Shown here one piece after another: positions 42,001-53,435 of a stretch of 64,000 bases of DNA. Origin of the DNA: Synaphobranchus kaupii (lineage: Eukaryota; Chordata; Actinopteri; Anguilliformes; Synaphobranchidae); NCBI GenBank assembly GCA_029718625.1, contig CM056389.1, positions 15,834,452-15,898,451 on the forward strand. The letters run 5' to 3'. Below the pieces are notes generated by a model. It searched no databases. It saw nothing but the letters and a program-made list of their open reading frames with translations, and was not told the origin of the DNA. Position numbers and translations under genes: made by a program. How positions within the stretch are numbered: position 1 is the stretch's first letter; every line of letters starts with the position of its first letter.

Positions 42001-45000
42001 TAATATCTCTGCCTCTGGATGACAAAGTGACTCTCTCAATACCCCAAAATTTTGGAGAAGAGACAGAACCATGATTGGCTTCAGCATAGCGTCGCGCAAT
42101 CGCATAGTCCATATTCTTGGAGCGGATCGCGGTCTTATGTTCAGCAATTCTAAGTTTGAGGGCTCTCTTAGTCTGACCGATGTAGATTTTGGAGCATATA
42201 CATTTCAACATGTATATTACATGGGTGGTGTTGCAATTAATGAAGGTGGTTATTTTGAATTCCTTGCCCAAACATGGATGATGGAAAACTTTAATGTCAT
42301 TAGAATTAGAGCAATGAACACAATGTCCACAGCGATAGAACCCTCTAGGGGGCGTAGGTAGCCAGGAGGGTTTTGTCTGCGGACTACTCACCATGTTATG
42401 AACCACCTTATCTTTTAAGTTATGTGGCCTTCTAAAGCACACTCGCGGAGGTTCGGAGGTAAACTTATTCAAAAGAGGGTCACTCTGGAGAATGGGCCAG
42501 TGTTTACGGACAATGTTTTTAACTCTTCCAGAAACCGGATTGAACTCAGTGGAAAAGCAAAAACGAGGAGGGGTAGCACGCTTCGTCTTTTTACAGAGGA
42601 GGGACTTCCTATCAGTATGGCGGGCACGGTCAATGGCGGCGGTAACGTCAACAATACTGTAGCCTCTCTGGAGAAATCTGCTACGCATCTGACAGATGTT
42701 GCTCTCAAATTCTGTATCCGTGCTACAGTTGCGTCTCAAGCGCTAGAACTGTCCGATCTGTATATTACGTATCAGTTGACGGGGGTGATTACTATCTGCT
42801 CTTAACAGAGTATTTGTGCTTAAGGGTTTATGGAAGATGGTAGATTCAAGTTTACCGTCATCACCTTTAAAAATAGTCAGGTACAGAAAATTAATGGATC
42901 TCACACCATGTTCCTCTGTAAAAGACAAATGACAGTTTCTAGACTTCACAAACCTCAAGAAATCCTCAAGTTCATGTACAGTACCATCCCACACAAGCAG
43001 TATGTCATCAATATATCTACGCCACAAGGAGATTTTGCTGAGAAAGGGATTGGTGGAATTATAGATAAATTTCTCTTCCCAGTGACCCATGAACAGATTA
43101 GCATAATTCGGTGCAAATGCTGCTCCCATTGCAGTACCCTGAGTCTGTAAATAATAACAGCCATTGTATTGGAAATAGTTCATAGTGAGTGCCATCTCCG
43201 TAAGGGTGATAAGGAAACTTGAAGGAGGGTAACATTCCTTTATGGGGAATGTTGGTGTATAAACTGTACATCTAACGATGCTAGAATAGTAGCTGGATTC
43301 ACATGAACACCTTCAATAGCCCTAAGTAGATCAGACGTATCACCTACATACGAAGGCAGGGTAGGAACCAACTTCTTAATAAAGAAGTCAACATATTGTG
43401 AGAGAGGTTCTGTAAGGCTATCATTGCCTGACACTATAGGATGGTGGTCCTTTTGTTGAGCGCCTATAGTCCTTTTTTATATAGCCGGCGTGTAGCGCGT
43501 TTGGGATTACCCCCTTTTTACATGGTCATGGTATTTGTTTTGCACCAATCAGTGGTTGTGTTATTGGTTTTGTGTGTGCTAAAAGGTTTTGCACATGCTA
43601 AAGCTTTTAGTAAATCAGGCCCTATAACTTTAAGCCAGACGTGTCAGATGCCAGTACTAGAGGGCCGGCATTGTCTGTCATTTCAGCATATAACTGATTA
43701 ACTAAGAGTCCATGCATCTTGTTTCCAAGGCCTAAATTGGCTGCTTATTGACAAGCAAACACAAAAAGCCACAGCCAATGTAGCCCTACAGGGCTGGAGT
43801 TTAACAGCCCTGCTCTAAGCTCTCATCTGTAGAGCGTGTGCACGTGAGTCGCTGGTTGGGAAGGCGGAGCTCCAGAGCAGAGGCGGAGTCTAACCTGGAT
43901 CCAGCCAGCGAAGGGGCCCGCGGGGCCTCATAATGTACGCGGCGCTGCCCACAAAGTCCCCCCCGTCCACCACGATGATGCTGTCCTCCGCCATCAGGGC
44001 GTCCGCGCGGTGGAGCACGTTCAGCGGGTTGAGGTGTCGCTCCGTCTTCTCTGCTGCTTTTGCTCTGTGACGGCAGACACACCCACAATCACAAAGTGAG
44101 CCAATGGAAGGTGAAGAATTTTGCGTATGGTTTTTGTAATAAAAGTTTTTATAAAAATGTACAATTTTTCCACTGAATATCTGGGGGCACACCACACCAA
44201 ATCACATTGTCAATCATTATCTCGAGAATAGTTGACAACCGACAATCATACAGAGAGAGGTTTGATATTCAAGCATACCTTAGTATTCTGCAATTAAAGA
44301 ATAACAGCGTGTGCTACCATTCCTTAGTCATCCAAGAGATATAGGTAGATTTTTAGAGATAGTTAAGTTAAGTTATACTTTATTGACCCCGTGGGGTAAT
44401 TTTTCCTCTGCATTTGACCCATCCTAACTGCTTAGGAGCAGTGGGCAGCCACAGTGCAGAGACCAGGGACCAACTCCAGTTCTGACGCCAGTGCCCTGGT
44501 TGGTCAAGGGCAATCCCTTATGGAAAAAGAATATACTGCAGTATATTGTAAATATATCAAAATTATCGTCACAATACATTTATATAAGGGATGGCAGGAG
44601 TTTACCTTACCTGACATACGTCTTTAGTGTGGTAGGAAACCGGAGTGCCCGGAGGTAACCCACGCGAACACGGGGAGAACATGCAAACTCCACACAGAGA
44701 GGACCAGGACCGGGATTCAAACCCAGAACCTCTTTCTTGCTGTGAGGCGACAGTGCTAACCACTGCACCACCGTGCCGCCCCAGCTGAATGTTTCATTTA
44801 AATTTTCCCATGATTAAGTGCGTTTTCTGCATCGGTCGATCAAGTTCCCTGATTCCGCCGAGTGTACCTGTTTGCATTCTCTTTGGTCCTGTCACCCTCC
44901 TTCAGGCTCTGAGGCCAGTCCTCAGGGCACCGATGACCCTTCAACCCTTTGGAGAGACTCAACAAGAAGGAACCAGCGTCTCCTGGAAAGGACACACGTG

Positions 45001-48000
45001 AAAGAAGACACGGGGAGGGTGACGAGGGAGTCCACTCCGGCAGCTAAATCCTGCCAGGTATGACACAGAAGCGAAAGGAGAAAGGCACGCCCAGAGAGTC
45101 ACAGACTCTTGTCGATCTCGATGGGCAGCGTACCCTGGATCGCGACCGTGGGCTTCCAGAACATGTCCGAGTTCTTCATCAGCTGGCTCTTGTCGCGGTT
45201 GACGGCGATGACCTTGCTGCGCCGGCTCAGGACCCGGCCGTAGCTCAGCCGGAAGTCGCACACCGTGCCTGCGGCCAGAAAAGCGTGAGGGACAGGTGCG
45301 CATGGGGTTTTTTAACAGGAGAGCAGGACCTGCTTGCTCCCTACTGCGTAGTGCGCTAGGGTGAAAAAACGAATAGACCGCGAGTACTGTGTGGATGATC
45401 GCAGACTTCAAACGAAGAAACAAAGACTTAATTAACATTTTAAAGCTACTCTAAGCCAATGGCAGTGATGTACAATGAACAGAGCAGCGCAGTTGAGGAG
45501 CTCATTAGAACTGGAAGCCTGTATCGCGTCTATGAATAATGCAGTACTCTGGAGACCAGAGAGCCGCCACTCACCCGCCAGCAGCACCAGGTCAGCCTCC
45601 TTCAGGGCATCGCGTCTGTTCTGGCGGATGTGCAGTGGACTGTCACGTCCCAGCATGCCCCTGGCCATACCGCCAAGGAAGCACGGGATACCCAGACACT
45701 CCAAGGCCTTCCTGCAACGATCAATTCAGAAACCAAAATAACATCAGACCTACAATTCCTACCACAGAGTAAAAAGGGGGTGATCCCAAACGCCCTACCA
45801 CAGAGTCTTTGTTATGGTTTAAATAGGCGGGTTTTTTCCACCTGGTGTCATCTGCAGGAGCCGGCGGTAGTGTTGCCTGGCTACCCAGTAGAATGACCGG
45901 CTTCTTGGCCCTGCTCACCAGCTCCACACACTGTTGTATCTGGAGACAGGTTGGAAACAAAGACCCATAGCATAGGCAATTAATAAAATCGCGCATCTAC
46001 AAAGTCTCGTTTCTTACCCCTGTGAAAGCCTATGAAAACGGTGGAGAACACTACCTCTGCTGATAGAAGACTATAGCTAGATAAGGGCTGGATCCAAAAA
46101 CTCTAAATTGTATCCTTCCATTCTTCCTTCCTTAACCTGGCCAAACTTATGAACAGGAATATGTATTATTTTCCCGTTTATAAACTGTATCTTGTGGCTT
46201 AATGAACATATTAAAGGCAAGAGGAAAGTGGCTGCAAGGTGACATTAATCATTAAGGGCTCCTCTGTAACAAAAAACTCACTGACGTGCTTTGGGATCAG
46301 GATCAATTTAATAGAGTTTTAAAGCCTTCTGGCCTCTACTTTACCCAGTAATGCATTTTTTTATACGACCTAATAAACAGCAGTCACATTGAATGAGGCA
46401 GATACAGTAATGTCACCTGTGAGTCTGTAGCCAGAGGTATGTGCACGGGCAGTGGGGAGACCGCTCTGGCTTCCCAAGCCCCAGCAAACAGGTTCTTTAG
46501 GTGATTGTGCAGGTACCTGAAGAAGGAGAGACGTGTCATTGCGAGTCATCACCTTCGTTAACTAAGGATTCGGGTGACATCACTTAAAAAACAGAACCTG
46601 TATTTCAACGCGACACAGCTCTCTCCGTACACACTTCCAAACGAAGGAACGATAGAGGTTCTACAACTAAAAGAACTGTCTAAAAAGAGGTGAACCTAAA
46701 CAGGTGAGCATAAAGGTGCATGTAGATCTCCCAGAGGTTAAACCTGTATCTTACGATTTAAAAAAAAAATACAAGCTCATATTCCTAGTGTCTTGTTGAC
46801 CGATTCATTCAAGCGAGTGAGCCATTTCAAAAATGGCTGTGAAAACACATGTATTTCCTGTAGGCTGTGTACTGTCATTGAAATCCCAGTGCTCTGAATT
46901 AAAACATGAGACAAATGACACATTTAATTTCAATAAGTTCATGAATATGTCATTATTATATGTATTTATATGAATATGTATTACCAGGCGACAACTTTCC
47001 CCAATAATCCTTTGGGAGGGTTTTTGACTGCAAACTCTTTCTCCACCAGATGGAAGGGGTAGAGTGTGTCGATAGGGAATTCCACAAACACAGGACCTAT
47101 GCAAAATACAGATTATTTACAAAATACAGACTGTACTTACATGATATCTACAAATATACTGCAAATATATTTCTGTCAAGATAACTCACATATTTAATAT
47201 ATGAATGAATATATAATATTTTGGTTTGGCGCTGAATGGATCTGCTCTATGTACTTCTAGTGCACGCACCAGCGTGTACTACCTATCAAACATGGAGCAC
47301 GACACATCTCCCCTACTAAACAGGAGGTATACTGAAATCCACCAGTACATAGAATCAGATCCAAACAACAGGTGGTGGAGGGTGAGCAGCAAAATATTGT
47401 TTTAGAACAAGAAGCAGCGAAACAAGAGGAGCGCAGCCAAAGCAGTATGGGAGAGATCAGAGTCTCGCTTTTAAAAGGGGCGCTCCAATAGAACATGCGT
47501 TTGCTGAGGCCGACTATTGGTCGGGCACAGCAAGAGTTATTTGACAGAACTCGCTCTGCGCACTTGTTTGTGACGCTCATAACTGTAACACTATGAACGT
47601 GCATACATCAGTGTAATCCAATCACAACCACTGGGGCATGGGGGTGGTGGATTTGATTTACTACTTTGTTTAGTTTTACCGCATTATTCCCATACTGCTA
47701 TTCCTAAAGAGTCAATAGTGCACTGCTCTCTAGTGTAATGGTTCAAATTCTGTTAAATTACCAGTCTTAATTGACTCACTTGCCAATGTGAAAGATAATG
47801 CTTTTTGCACTGTGAGCCATCTGATGTTCTACGTAAGGTGTGACATTAGAACCCTTCAGGAGCTGGCCGTTTGGTTACGGGTGTACTCTACCTGGGGTCC
47901 CTGACTGTGCGATGGCCATGGCTTTTCTCACCACTGGCACAATCTCGCGGACAGTCCGCACGGAGGCGCAGAACTTGCACAGCGGCCTGAAGAGGGACAT

Positions 48001-50415
48001 CTGGTCAATATCCTGCAGAGCCCCACGACCCTGTGCACCAAACCACCGGAGAGTTACTGAGGGCGAGCCACACTCTACTCCAGGGGTTCCCCTACTGTTT
48101 GCTACTCAGTACGGCACAGTACAGGAACAAAAACCATCTCTATTCAACAATTATGCCCTTCATCTATGATCGGTGAGAACTGAATCTGAAAAAATTGCCT
48201 TCAGTCACTGTGCCCCGTATAAAATACAAGACTTGGAATAAAATACAAAGCACCTTAAACCTAAAGTTATTTTCTAATTCTTTTTACTATATATATATAT
48301 ATATAATACATTTCTGTTTTATCACACTGTTATAATATTTGTTCTACTTTTTTTATATTTGTAACTCAACAACATTGTAAATGAGGATTCGTCCTTAATG
48401 GTTTCTCGAGATGAAATAAAGGTTGAACGAAATTGGTTGAGCTCCGTTCTATCCGAGGCACAGGCAATGAACAGGTATAGCTCACCTGCAGGAGCGTCGC
48501 CGCTGCTCCTCCAATCAGGAGCAAGGGTGACTCGGCCATCTGCGCGTTCTTTACCGCCGTGACAGTGTTGGTCAAGCCGGGGCCAGCGGTGACTGCAGCC
48601 ACGCCAATGGTGCCTGCCAAAGTGGGGAAAAATGCCTTGCTTTCAGATCAACTGAGAAACATCACTTAATTTCACAAGTATATTACAACAGATTTCTCTT
48701 CAGTTTGGTAAAATACCACAGTGGCAAACTGAAGGGTCTTTGTCATAAATTCTGCAAAAGCACAAATAGGAAGTGGGTACACAAATCGAGGCAATTTATT
48801 TCAGTATTCGGCTATCAAAGCCAGTGCGTATAGTGTAGCACAGAAAGCACTGAAGTTTCCAATCCTAGCCCAGAAATACCACTTTGATTGATGGGTTTGC
48901 TTCCAGTCAACCATAATGAAAAGTTGAACTGAGCAACCAGGTCTTATTGAGTACACAACTAAACTACAGTTTACTTTCATTTGTCACACAGCCGTAGATG
49001 GATCACGTAACAATTTGAAGTAACTGAGAACCGCATGGAACCAAACACAAGCGGGACCAGGAACAAAAGCTGCAGGCGTATAGGGTAAACATTACCAGAG
49101 AGCCTGGCAACCGCGTCGGCCGCGAAGACCGCGGTGGCTTCGTGCCGGGTGTCTACGATCCGGATGCCCAACTTCTCACACGCCACCAAGATGGGCGAGA
49201 TGTGCCCGCCGACCAGGGTGAAGACAAACTTGACCCCGTGGGCCCGCAACACCTCAGCCACGCTCTCCCCGCCATGACGCGGACTCTTGGTCTCTGTCTG
49301 TGGAGGACGACACAAACCACACACCTGTAGCAGACAAACCACCTGTTCCGTTTTTCCTGCAGTTAGCCTACAGGGCGTGTGTCCACCAGGCTTATTTTTT
49401 TCAGAGCGCCAGCGCCTTCTTTAAATTGCTTTCAATGAGGACCAAAGGCTTGACCCGTTTCCAAAAATGGGGTGGCAACTGCTGTTTTTAAAAAATGCTG
49501 TTTTTTTTGGGGGGGGGGGGGGGGGGGGGCTTTTTTGTGCGCCTGCTTTGAGCACCCAGAGTTGAAATCGGCTGAACTGTGCTCGTCAATGTAATTTCTC
49601 CAGAACTGACCAATTCTGAAAAGGCCTGGGAGACCACTGGGAGACACTCAGCGCCTCTCAGCGCTCTGCCAATACTTTTCCGCTGAAAGAGTGCTAAATG
49701 GACACACGGCCTTCCCATGTGGAAAAAAATGTGTAGGCCGACTTGGGCATATTTGAGGTATAATTATATAAACTTTAATTGGGCTCAAGTATGCTGAAAT
49801 GCACCTAAGTATACTTTTTCATCACATGGGTTATGCAGCTTTCATTGTGATGACCGAGGTGAATACAAACAGATGAATACGCCACCGTCATCAATTGAAT
49901 CTCTCCGTAGAGCCAGTGGTGTCTCCATAGCGGTTAACGTTGCAGATGTGCAGCTAACAGTCAAAGGTCAAAGAGTTTGTGTTGCGCTAAATTGATACTT
50001 GCATTTTACCTACGACCTGTAATAAGATAAGCGCCTGCTGCACCGACACATGTGAGAACTTTTGAACAAACTTGAGACTCGCCTTTTGTTAAAATAGACC
50101 TGTAGATGTTTCAACTTTCTTTTTTGTTTGTTTGTTTTGCACTGTCACACGAATATACATCAGCTGACTAAACTGAAATGTCATTTCCCACTTGTTTCAG
50201 CTGTCCGTTCATATTGATGGGGTTTAAGTTGTTGAATGTTTACAACAAAAAGGCTTAAACAACAATCAGTTACAATAAAAAGGCTTAAACAAGAACATTA
50301 GGGGGGATCTTACCTTGTGAATCAGCTGGTATAAAATGCCAAGTCTGTAAGCAGCAAGCACCAGCCCTCCCAACACACAACCAAGAACGCATCCCAAAAC
50401 GGTACTGATGTCCAT
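39037..50415 (-). CDS. ilvbl: ILVBL/HACL2, ER-anchored ThDP-dependent 2-hydroxyacyl-CoA lyase
   Basis: Fifteen coding exons (minus): 50314-50415, 49096-49297, 48486-48613, 47892-48030, 46985-47096, 46417-46516, 45842-45939, 45575-45711, 45134-45268, 44868-44982, 43895-44064, 40349-40419, 39816-39887, 39354-39459, 39037-39215. They total 1866 bases, 621 aa, close to human ILVBL (632); all phases agree. Exon 1 is an N-terminal membrane anchor ([20 protein letters not shown]). The ThDP Pyr domain follows with [18 protein letters not shown], whose Glu is the cofactor-activating residue of the family; then [19 protein letters not shown]. The central domain has [12 protein letters not shown], and the PP domain has [28 protein letters not shown] and [16 protein letters not shown] (ThDP/Mg GDG motif). 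HACL2 cleaves 2-hydroxyacyl-CoA in ER fatty-acid alpha-oxidation and phytosphingosine breakdown (established). In human the gene is on chromosome 19, so this adjacency to EI24 differs. Confidence 0.96.
40482..41224. mobile_element. 743-bp foldback hAT element
   Basis: Perfect 8-bp duplication CTATAAGC at 40474-40481 and 41225-41232. The ends CAGGGGTTCTCAATCCTGGT and ACCAGGATTGAGAACCCCTG are perfect inverted repeats, and complementarity continues for most of the element (for example GTTTGGAGGAATTATTC near 40610 against GAATAATTCCTCCAAAC near 41090). No transposase. Lies in the ILVBL intron 40420-43894. Confidence 0.92.
41592..41651 (-). other. hammerhead-ribozyme-like fold in the Penelope-like element
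   Basis: On the minus strand CTGAAGAA (41651-41644) is followed by a perfect 5-bp hairpin, GACGT / ACGTC with loop CATTG, then GAAAC (41628-41624), then GTCAG pairing with CTGAC (41596-41592). This is the order of the hammerhead core, CUGANGA, stem II, GAAA, stem III, which is documented in Penelope-like elements. The usual CTGATGA is CTGAAGA here, so it may be inactive. Stem I is not evident. Confidence 0.4.
41900..43434 (-). pseudogene. decayed Penelope-like reverse transcriptase and GIY-YIG endonuclease
   Basis: Segments in order: 43434-43240 with a motif-A-like ILASLDVQF, then after a frame change 43195-42743 with [19 protein letters not shown] and the catalytic YIDD box ([11 protein letters not shown]). 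One in-frame TAG at 42743-42745 separates this from 42739-41900. That last part carries a Cys/His cluster ([12 protein letters not shown]) and the GIY-YIG hallmark [19 protein letters not shown] with RIAEH. At least one frameshift and one stop make it inactive. Confidence 0.88.
44362..44785 (-). mobile_element. tRNA-derived SINE of the DANA/Mermaid type
   Basis: On the minus strand the head reads GGCGGCACGGTGGTGCAGTG then GTTAGCACTGTCGCCTCACA (A-box region) and GGTTTGAATCCCGGTCC (B-box). The internal part has GAGTTTGCATGTTCTCCCCG, and the tail end is near the TACTTTATTGACCCCGTGGG stretch. It is interrupted by an AT-rich MITE at about 44512-44592. Confidence 0.82.
44512..44592. mobile_element. 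AT-rich palindromic MITE, copy 2, inside the SINE
   Basis: ATCCCTTATGGAAAAAGAAT at the left and TATATAAGGGAT at the right. The interior CAGTATATTGTAAATATATC is shared with 29901-30003. Confidence 0.7.
49374..49712. mobile_element. candidate MITE with GGCGTGTGTCCA ends
   Basis: GGCGTGTGTCCACCAGGC at the left and GAGTGCTAAATGGACACACGGC at the right are imperfect inverted repeats. The centre is a T8/G21 run (about 49501-49529) that may be inaccurately assembled. Located in the first ILVBL intron. Confidence 0.4.
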
Positions 50416-51030
50416 TGTTAGACCAAGTAAAATCGATAGAAAAAAACTCAAGGAAAGTTAACTAGTTGAATGCGATTGTTACTGTTGCATCTCTCAGTGC
50501 CCAGTTCTTCCTGAATATAGAAGCTATATCACACTTACTGGACAAAGGACACCCAAACATAAAAAAGCACAATGACACGAGTGGATCATTTGTAACCTAG
50601 TCGGATATGTATCCACTTCCAACACTATTCCGAGTGAGAAAACAAAATCGGCTTTCTCGTTAGCCAGCCCTGACTGTTTGTTGACATGAAGACAGTGCTG
50701 TCAATGTAGCGAAATAGCGAGTTAGTTTGTTGCAGAGTATCTTACGGTGTCAGCGAAATATTCCCTACGGTTTCCAGTTAAGAAAATAAACCGATACTAG
50801 CTTGCTAGCTAGTCAGTTAGAGAACTATAGCCTAACCACAACACACCAGCTTGCTGGGACAACGAGCTATTTCAACTCGAAATGACCGTGGAGCTCTCAC
50901 AGTCGCTGTCACTGAAAGTCCCACTATTTCCGTAACAAGAGAGGTAACACTCAAATGTTACGCAGAAAATATGTGCTCAGTTCTTAGTGAATACAATCTG
51001 CCGTTGCACTCTCCGTGACAAGCAGGGGCA
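50416..51030 (-). promoter_or_regulatory. ILVBL 5'UTR and promoter region
   Basis: The ATG at 50415 follows TAACAATGG. No upstream coding exon. The sequence becomes more G/C-rich around 50870-51110. The transcription start is not determinable from sequence alone. Confidence 0.4.
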
Positions 51031-51284
51031 TCAGCCAATAGTATACCAAAGATGTCCAACGTATCAGAAAGGTTCTAAAGGCGGATACGTCAGGGACAGG
51101 TAGCCACTATAGCCCCACCCACAACCAACCAAATTTCTGGTTTTAATCTACATTAATAATTATCATGGCTATCACGTTTGAAGGGAATAGGTCATATTGA
51201 ATGCATATTCTATTTCAGCTATTAAAAAATGTTATCGCAGTGCATTAAACTAAAGTAAAGCAGGCGATTATAGGCGAGCATATA
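51031..51284. other. spacer between ILVBL promoter and the Tc1 element
   Basis: Nothing recognised. Confidence 0.4.
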
Positions 51285-52856
51285 CAGTTGAAGTCGAAAG
51301 TTTACATAGACCTTAGCCAAATCCATTTAAACTCAGTTTTTCACAATTCCTGACGTTTAATCCTAGTAAACATTCCCTGTCTTAGGTGAGTTAGGATCAC
51401 AACTTTATTTTAAGAATGTTAAATATCAGAATAATAGTAGAGATAATTGTTTATTTCAGCTTTTATTTCTTTCATCACATTCCCAGTGGGTCAGCAGTTG
51501 TCAGACACTCTGTTAGTATTTGGTAGCATTGCCTTTAAATTGTTTAACTTGGGTCAAACATTTTGGGTAGCCTTCCACAAGCTTCTCACAATAAGTTCTT
51601 GGAATTTTGGCCCATTCCCCCTGACAGAACTGGTGTAACTGAGTCAGGTTTGTAGGCCTCCTTGCTCGCACACGCTTTTTCAGTTCTGCCCACAAATTTT
51701 CAATTGGATTGAGGTCAGGACTTTGTAATGGCCACTCCAATAGCTTGACTTTGTTGTCCTTAAGCCATTTTGCCACAACTTTGGAAGTATGCTTTGGGTC
51801 ATTGTCCATTTGGAAGAGCCATTTGTGACCAAGCTTTAACTTCCTGGCTGATGTCTTGAGATGTTGCTTCAATATATCCACATAATTTTCCTTCCTCATG
51901 ATGCCATCTATTTTATGAAGTGCACCAGTCCCTCCTGCAGCAAAGCACCCCCACAACATGATGCTGCCACCCCCCGTGCTTCACGGTTGGGATGGTGTTC
52001 TTCGGCTTGCAAGCCTCACCCTTTTTCCACCAAACATAATGATGGTCATTATGGCCAAACAGTTCAATTTTTGTTTTATCAGACCAGAGGACATTTCTCC
52101 AAAAAGTAAGATCTTTGTCCCCATGTGCAGTTGCAAACTGCAAACTTTTATGGCGGTTTTGGAGTAACGGCTTCTTCCTTGCTGAGCAGCCTTTCAGGTT
52201 ATGTCGATATAGGACTCGTTTTACTGTGGATATAGATACTTTTGTACCTGTTCCCTCCAGCATCTTCACAAGGTCCTTTGCTGTTGTTCTGGGATTTATT
52301 TGCACTTTTCGCACCAAAGCCCGTTCATCTCTAGGAGACAGAACGCGTCTCCTTCCTGAGCGGTATGATGGCTGCATGGTCCCATGGTGTTTATACTTGC
52401 GTACTATTGTTTGTACAGACAGACGTGGTACCTTCAGGCGTTTGGAAATTGCTCATAAGGATGAACCAGACTTGTGGAGGTCCACAATATTCTTTCTGAG
52501 GTCTCGGCTGTTTTCTTTTGATTTTCCCAAAGTTGAGTTTGGAGGTAGGCCTTAAAATACATCCACAGGTACACCTCCAATTGACTCAAATAATGTCAAT
52601 TAGCCTACCATGACATAATTTTCTGGAATTTTCCAAGCTGTTTAAAGGCACAGTCAACTTGGTGTATGTAAACTTCTGACCCACTGGAATTGTGATATAG
52701 TGAATTAAAAGTGAAATAATCTGTCTGTAAACAATTGTTGTAAAAATTACTTGTGTCATGCACACAGTGGATGTCCTAACTGACTTGCCAACAACTTGCC
52801 AATAGTTTGCTAACATGAAATCTGTGGAGTGGTATGTAAACTTCCGACTTCAACTG
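51285..52856 (-). mobile_element. Sleeping Beauty-type Tc1 transposon, full length
   Basis: About 1.57 kb, flanked by TA at 51283-51284 and 52857-52858. The termini CAGTTGAAGTCGAAAGTTTA and AAACTTCCGACTTCAACTG are inverted, and inner direct-repeat-like copies occur (GTATGTAAACTTCTGACCCA on the right near 52680; CCCAGTGGGTCAGCAG on the left near 51482), the IR/DR layout of this family. The transposase reads on the minus strand but is broken. Confidence 0.93.
51513..52550 (-). pseudogene. broken Tc1 (Sleeping Beauty-like) transposase
   Basis: The N-terminal HTH region is at 52550-52380, a middle part at 52377-51960, and a C-terminal part at 51959-51513 in another frame. The middle has RSGRRRVLSPRDERALVRKV and the catalytic-domain start LWSDKTKIELFG (first Asp). 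The C-terminal part has MDNDPKHTSK (second Asp) and SPDLNPIENLWAELK (third acidic residue). Breaks are a TTG in place of the start ATG near 52546, an in-frame TGA near 52456, and a frameshift near 51960. Confidence 0.9.
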
Positions 52857-52894
52857 TATTTAAATTAAACCCGACCCATCTGCAAAGTACGTAG

Positions 52895-53240
52895 CTGTAA
52901 ATTAAGCTGGAACAGTATGGAGTACATGGTTGGCGAAATGGCTGTAAGTCATCAAGGGTCTGAGGTATCAAACGAGACTCAAACCATCACTCTGCTGCCA
53001 GATATGCAGTAGATATGGATGGATAATTTTCAGGGTTGTTTCTCCTGACAAATTTTCCTATTGAACTCTATGGAAAAATAAGTCAGGAGAAGAAACCCTT
53101 CAAGTTATCCATCCATATCTACTGCATATATGGCAGCAGAGTGATGGTATAAGGCTTGTTTGCTACGTCAGACCCTTGATGACTTAGAGCCATTTAGCCA
53201 ACCATGTGTTCCATACTGTTCCAGTGTAATTTACAGCTAA
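52895..53240. repeat. long imperfect palindrome, about 150-bp arms
   Basis: The left arm includes GGAACAGTATGGAGTACATG, TCATCAAGGGTCTGAGG, ATCACTCTGCTGCCA and TATGGATGGATAA. The right arm carries their complements in reverse order: TTATCCATCCATA, TGGCAGCAGAGTGAT, CAGACCCTTGATGA and CATGTGTTCCATACTGTTCC. The loop is about 53046-53085. The outer part of the right arm and the following 150 bases recur inverted at about 63715-63945. Confidence 0.85.
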
Positions 53241-53435
53241 ATCTAGTCCCACCCCCCAATTCCCATAGAGATCCATTCAAATGCAGAGAGGTTATAGTAT
53301 CGCTTGTAGGAGTACCAGTAAATAAGATATCAAGAGCCTTTTGCTATTGTTGGATCACAGACATCAGGAAGTCATGGCATGCAAATGTGTCACTGTCCAA
53401 TGAATTATGGTGCTCACTGTATATATGTATATATA

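Larger units (their letters stand above)
41524..43522 (-). mobile_element. 5'-truncated Penelope-like retroelement
   Basis: Flanked by a 15-bp duplication, TGGTCATGGTATTTG, at 41509-41523 and 43523-43537. The minus strand encodes reverse-transcriptase fragments followed by a GIY-YIG endonuclease domain, the diagnostic order of Penelope-like elements. The 3' side holds a hammerhead-like segment (41592-41651). The length of about 2.0 kb indicates 5' truncation. Confidence 0.88.
41477..43622. mobile_element. short MITE (about 132 bp without insert) split by a Penelope-like element
   Basis: The termini GGGCCTGATTTAC and GTAAATCAGGCCC are inverted repeats, flanked by TAT on both sides (41474-41476, 43623-43625). 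Its middle is interrupted at 41524-43522. A related unbroken copy is at about 57755-57874. Confidence 0.75.

Noticed and set aside
42071..42805. Plus-strand ORFs across the Penelope-like element
   Set aside because: Antisense shadows of the RT/endonuclease reading.
48286..48304. AT dinucleotide run as a TATA promoter
   Set aside because: Simple repeat within an ILVBL intron.
52115..52555. 146-codon plus-strand ORF in the Tc1 element
   Set aside because: Antisense shadow of the transposase pseudogene.
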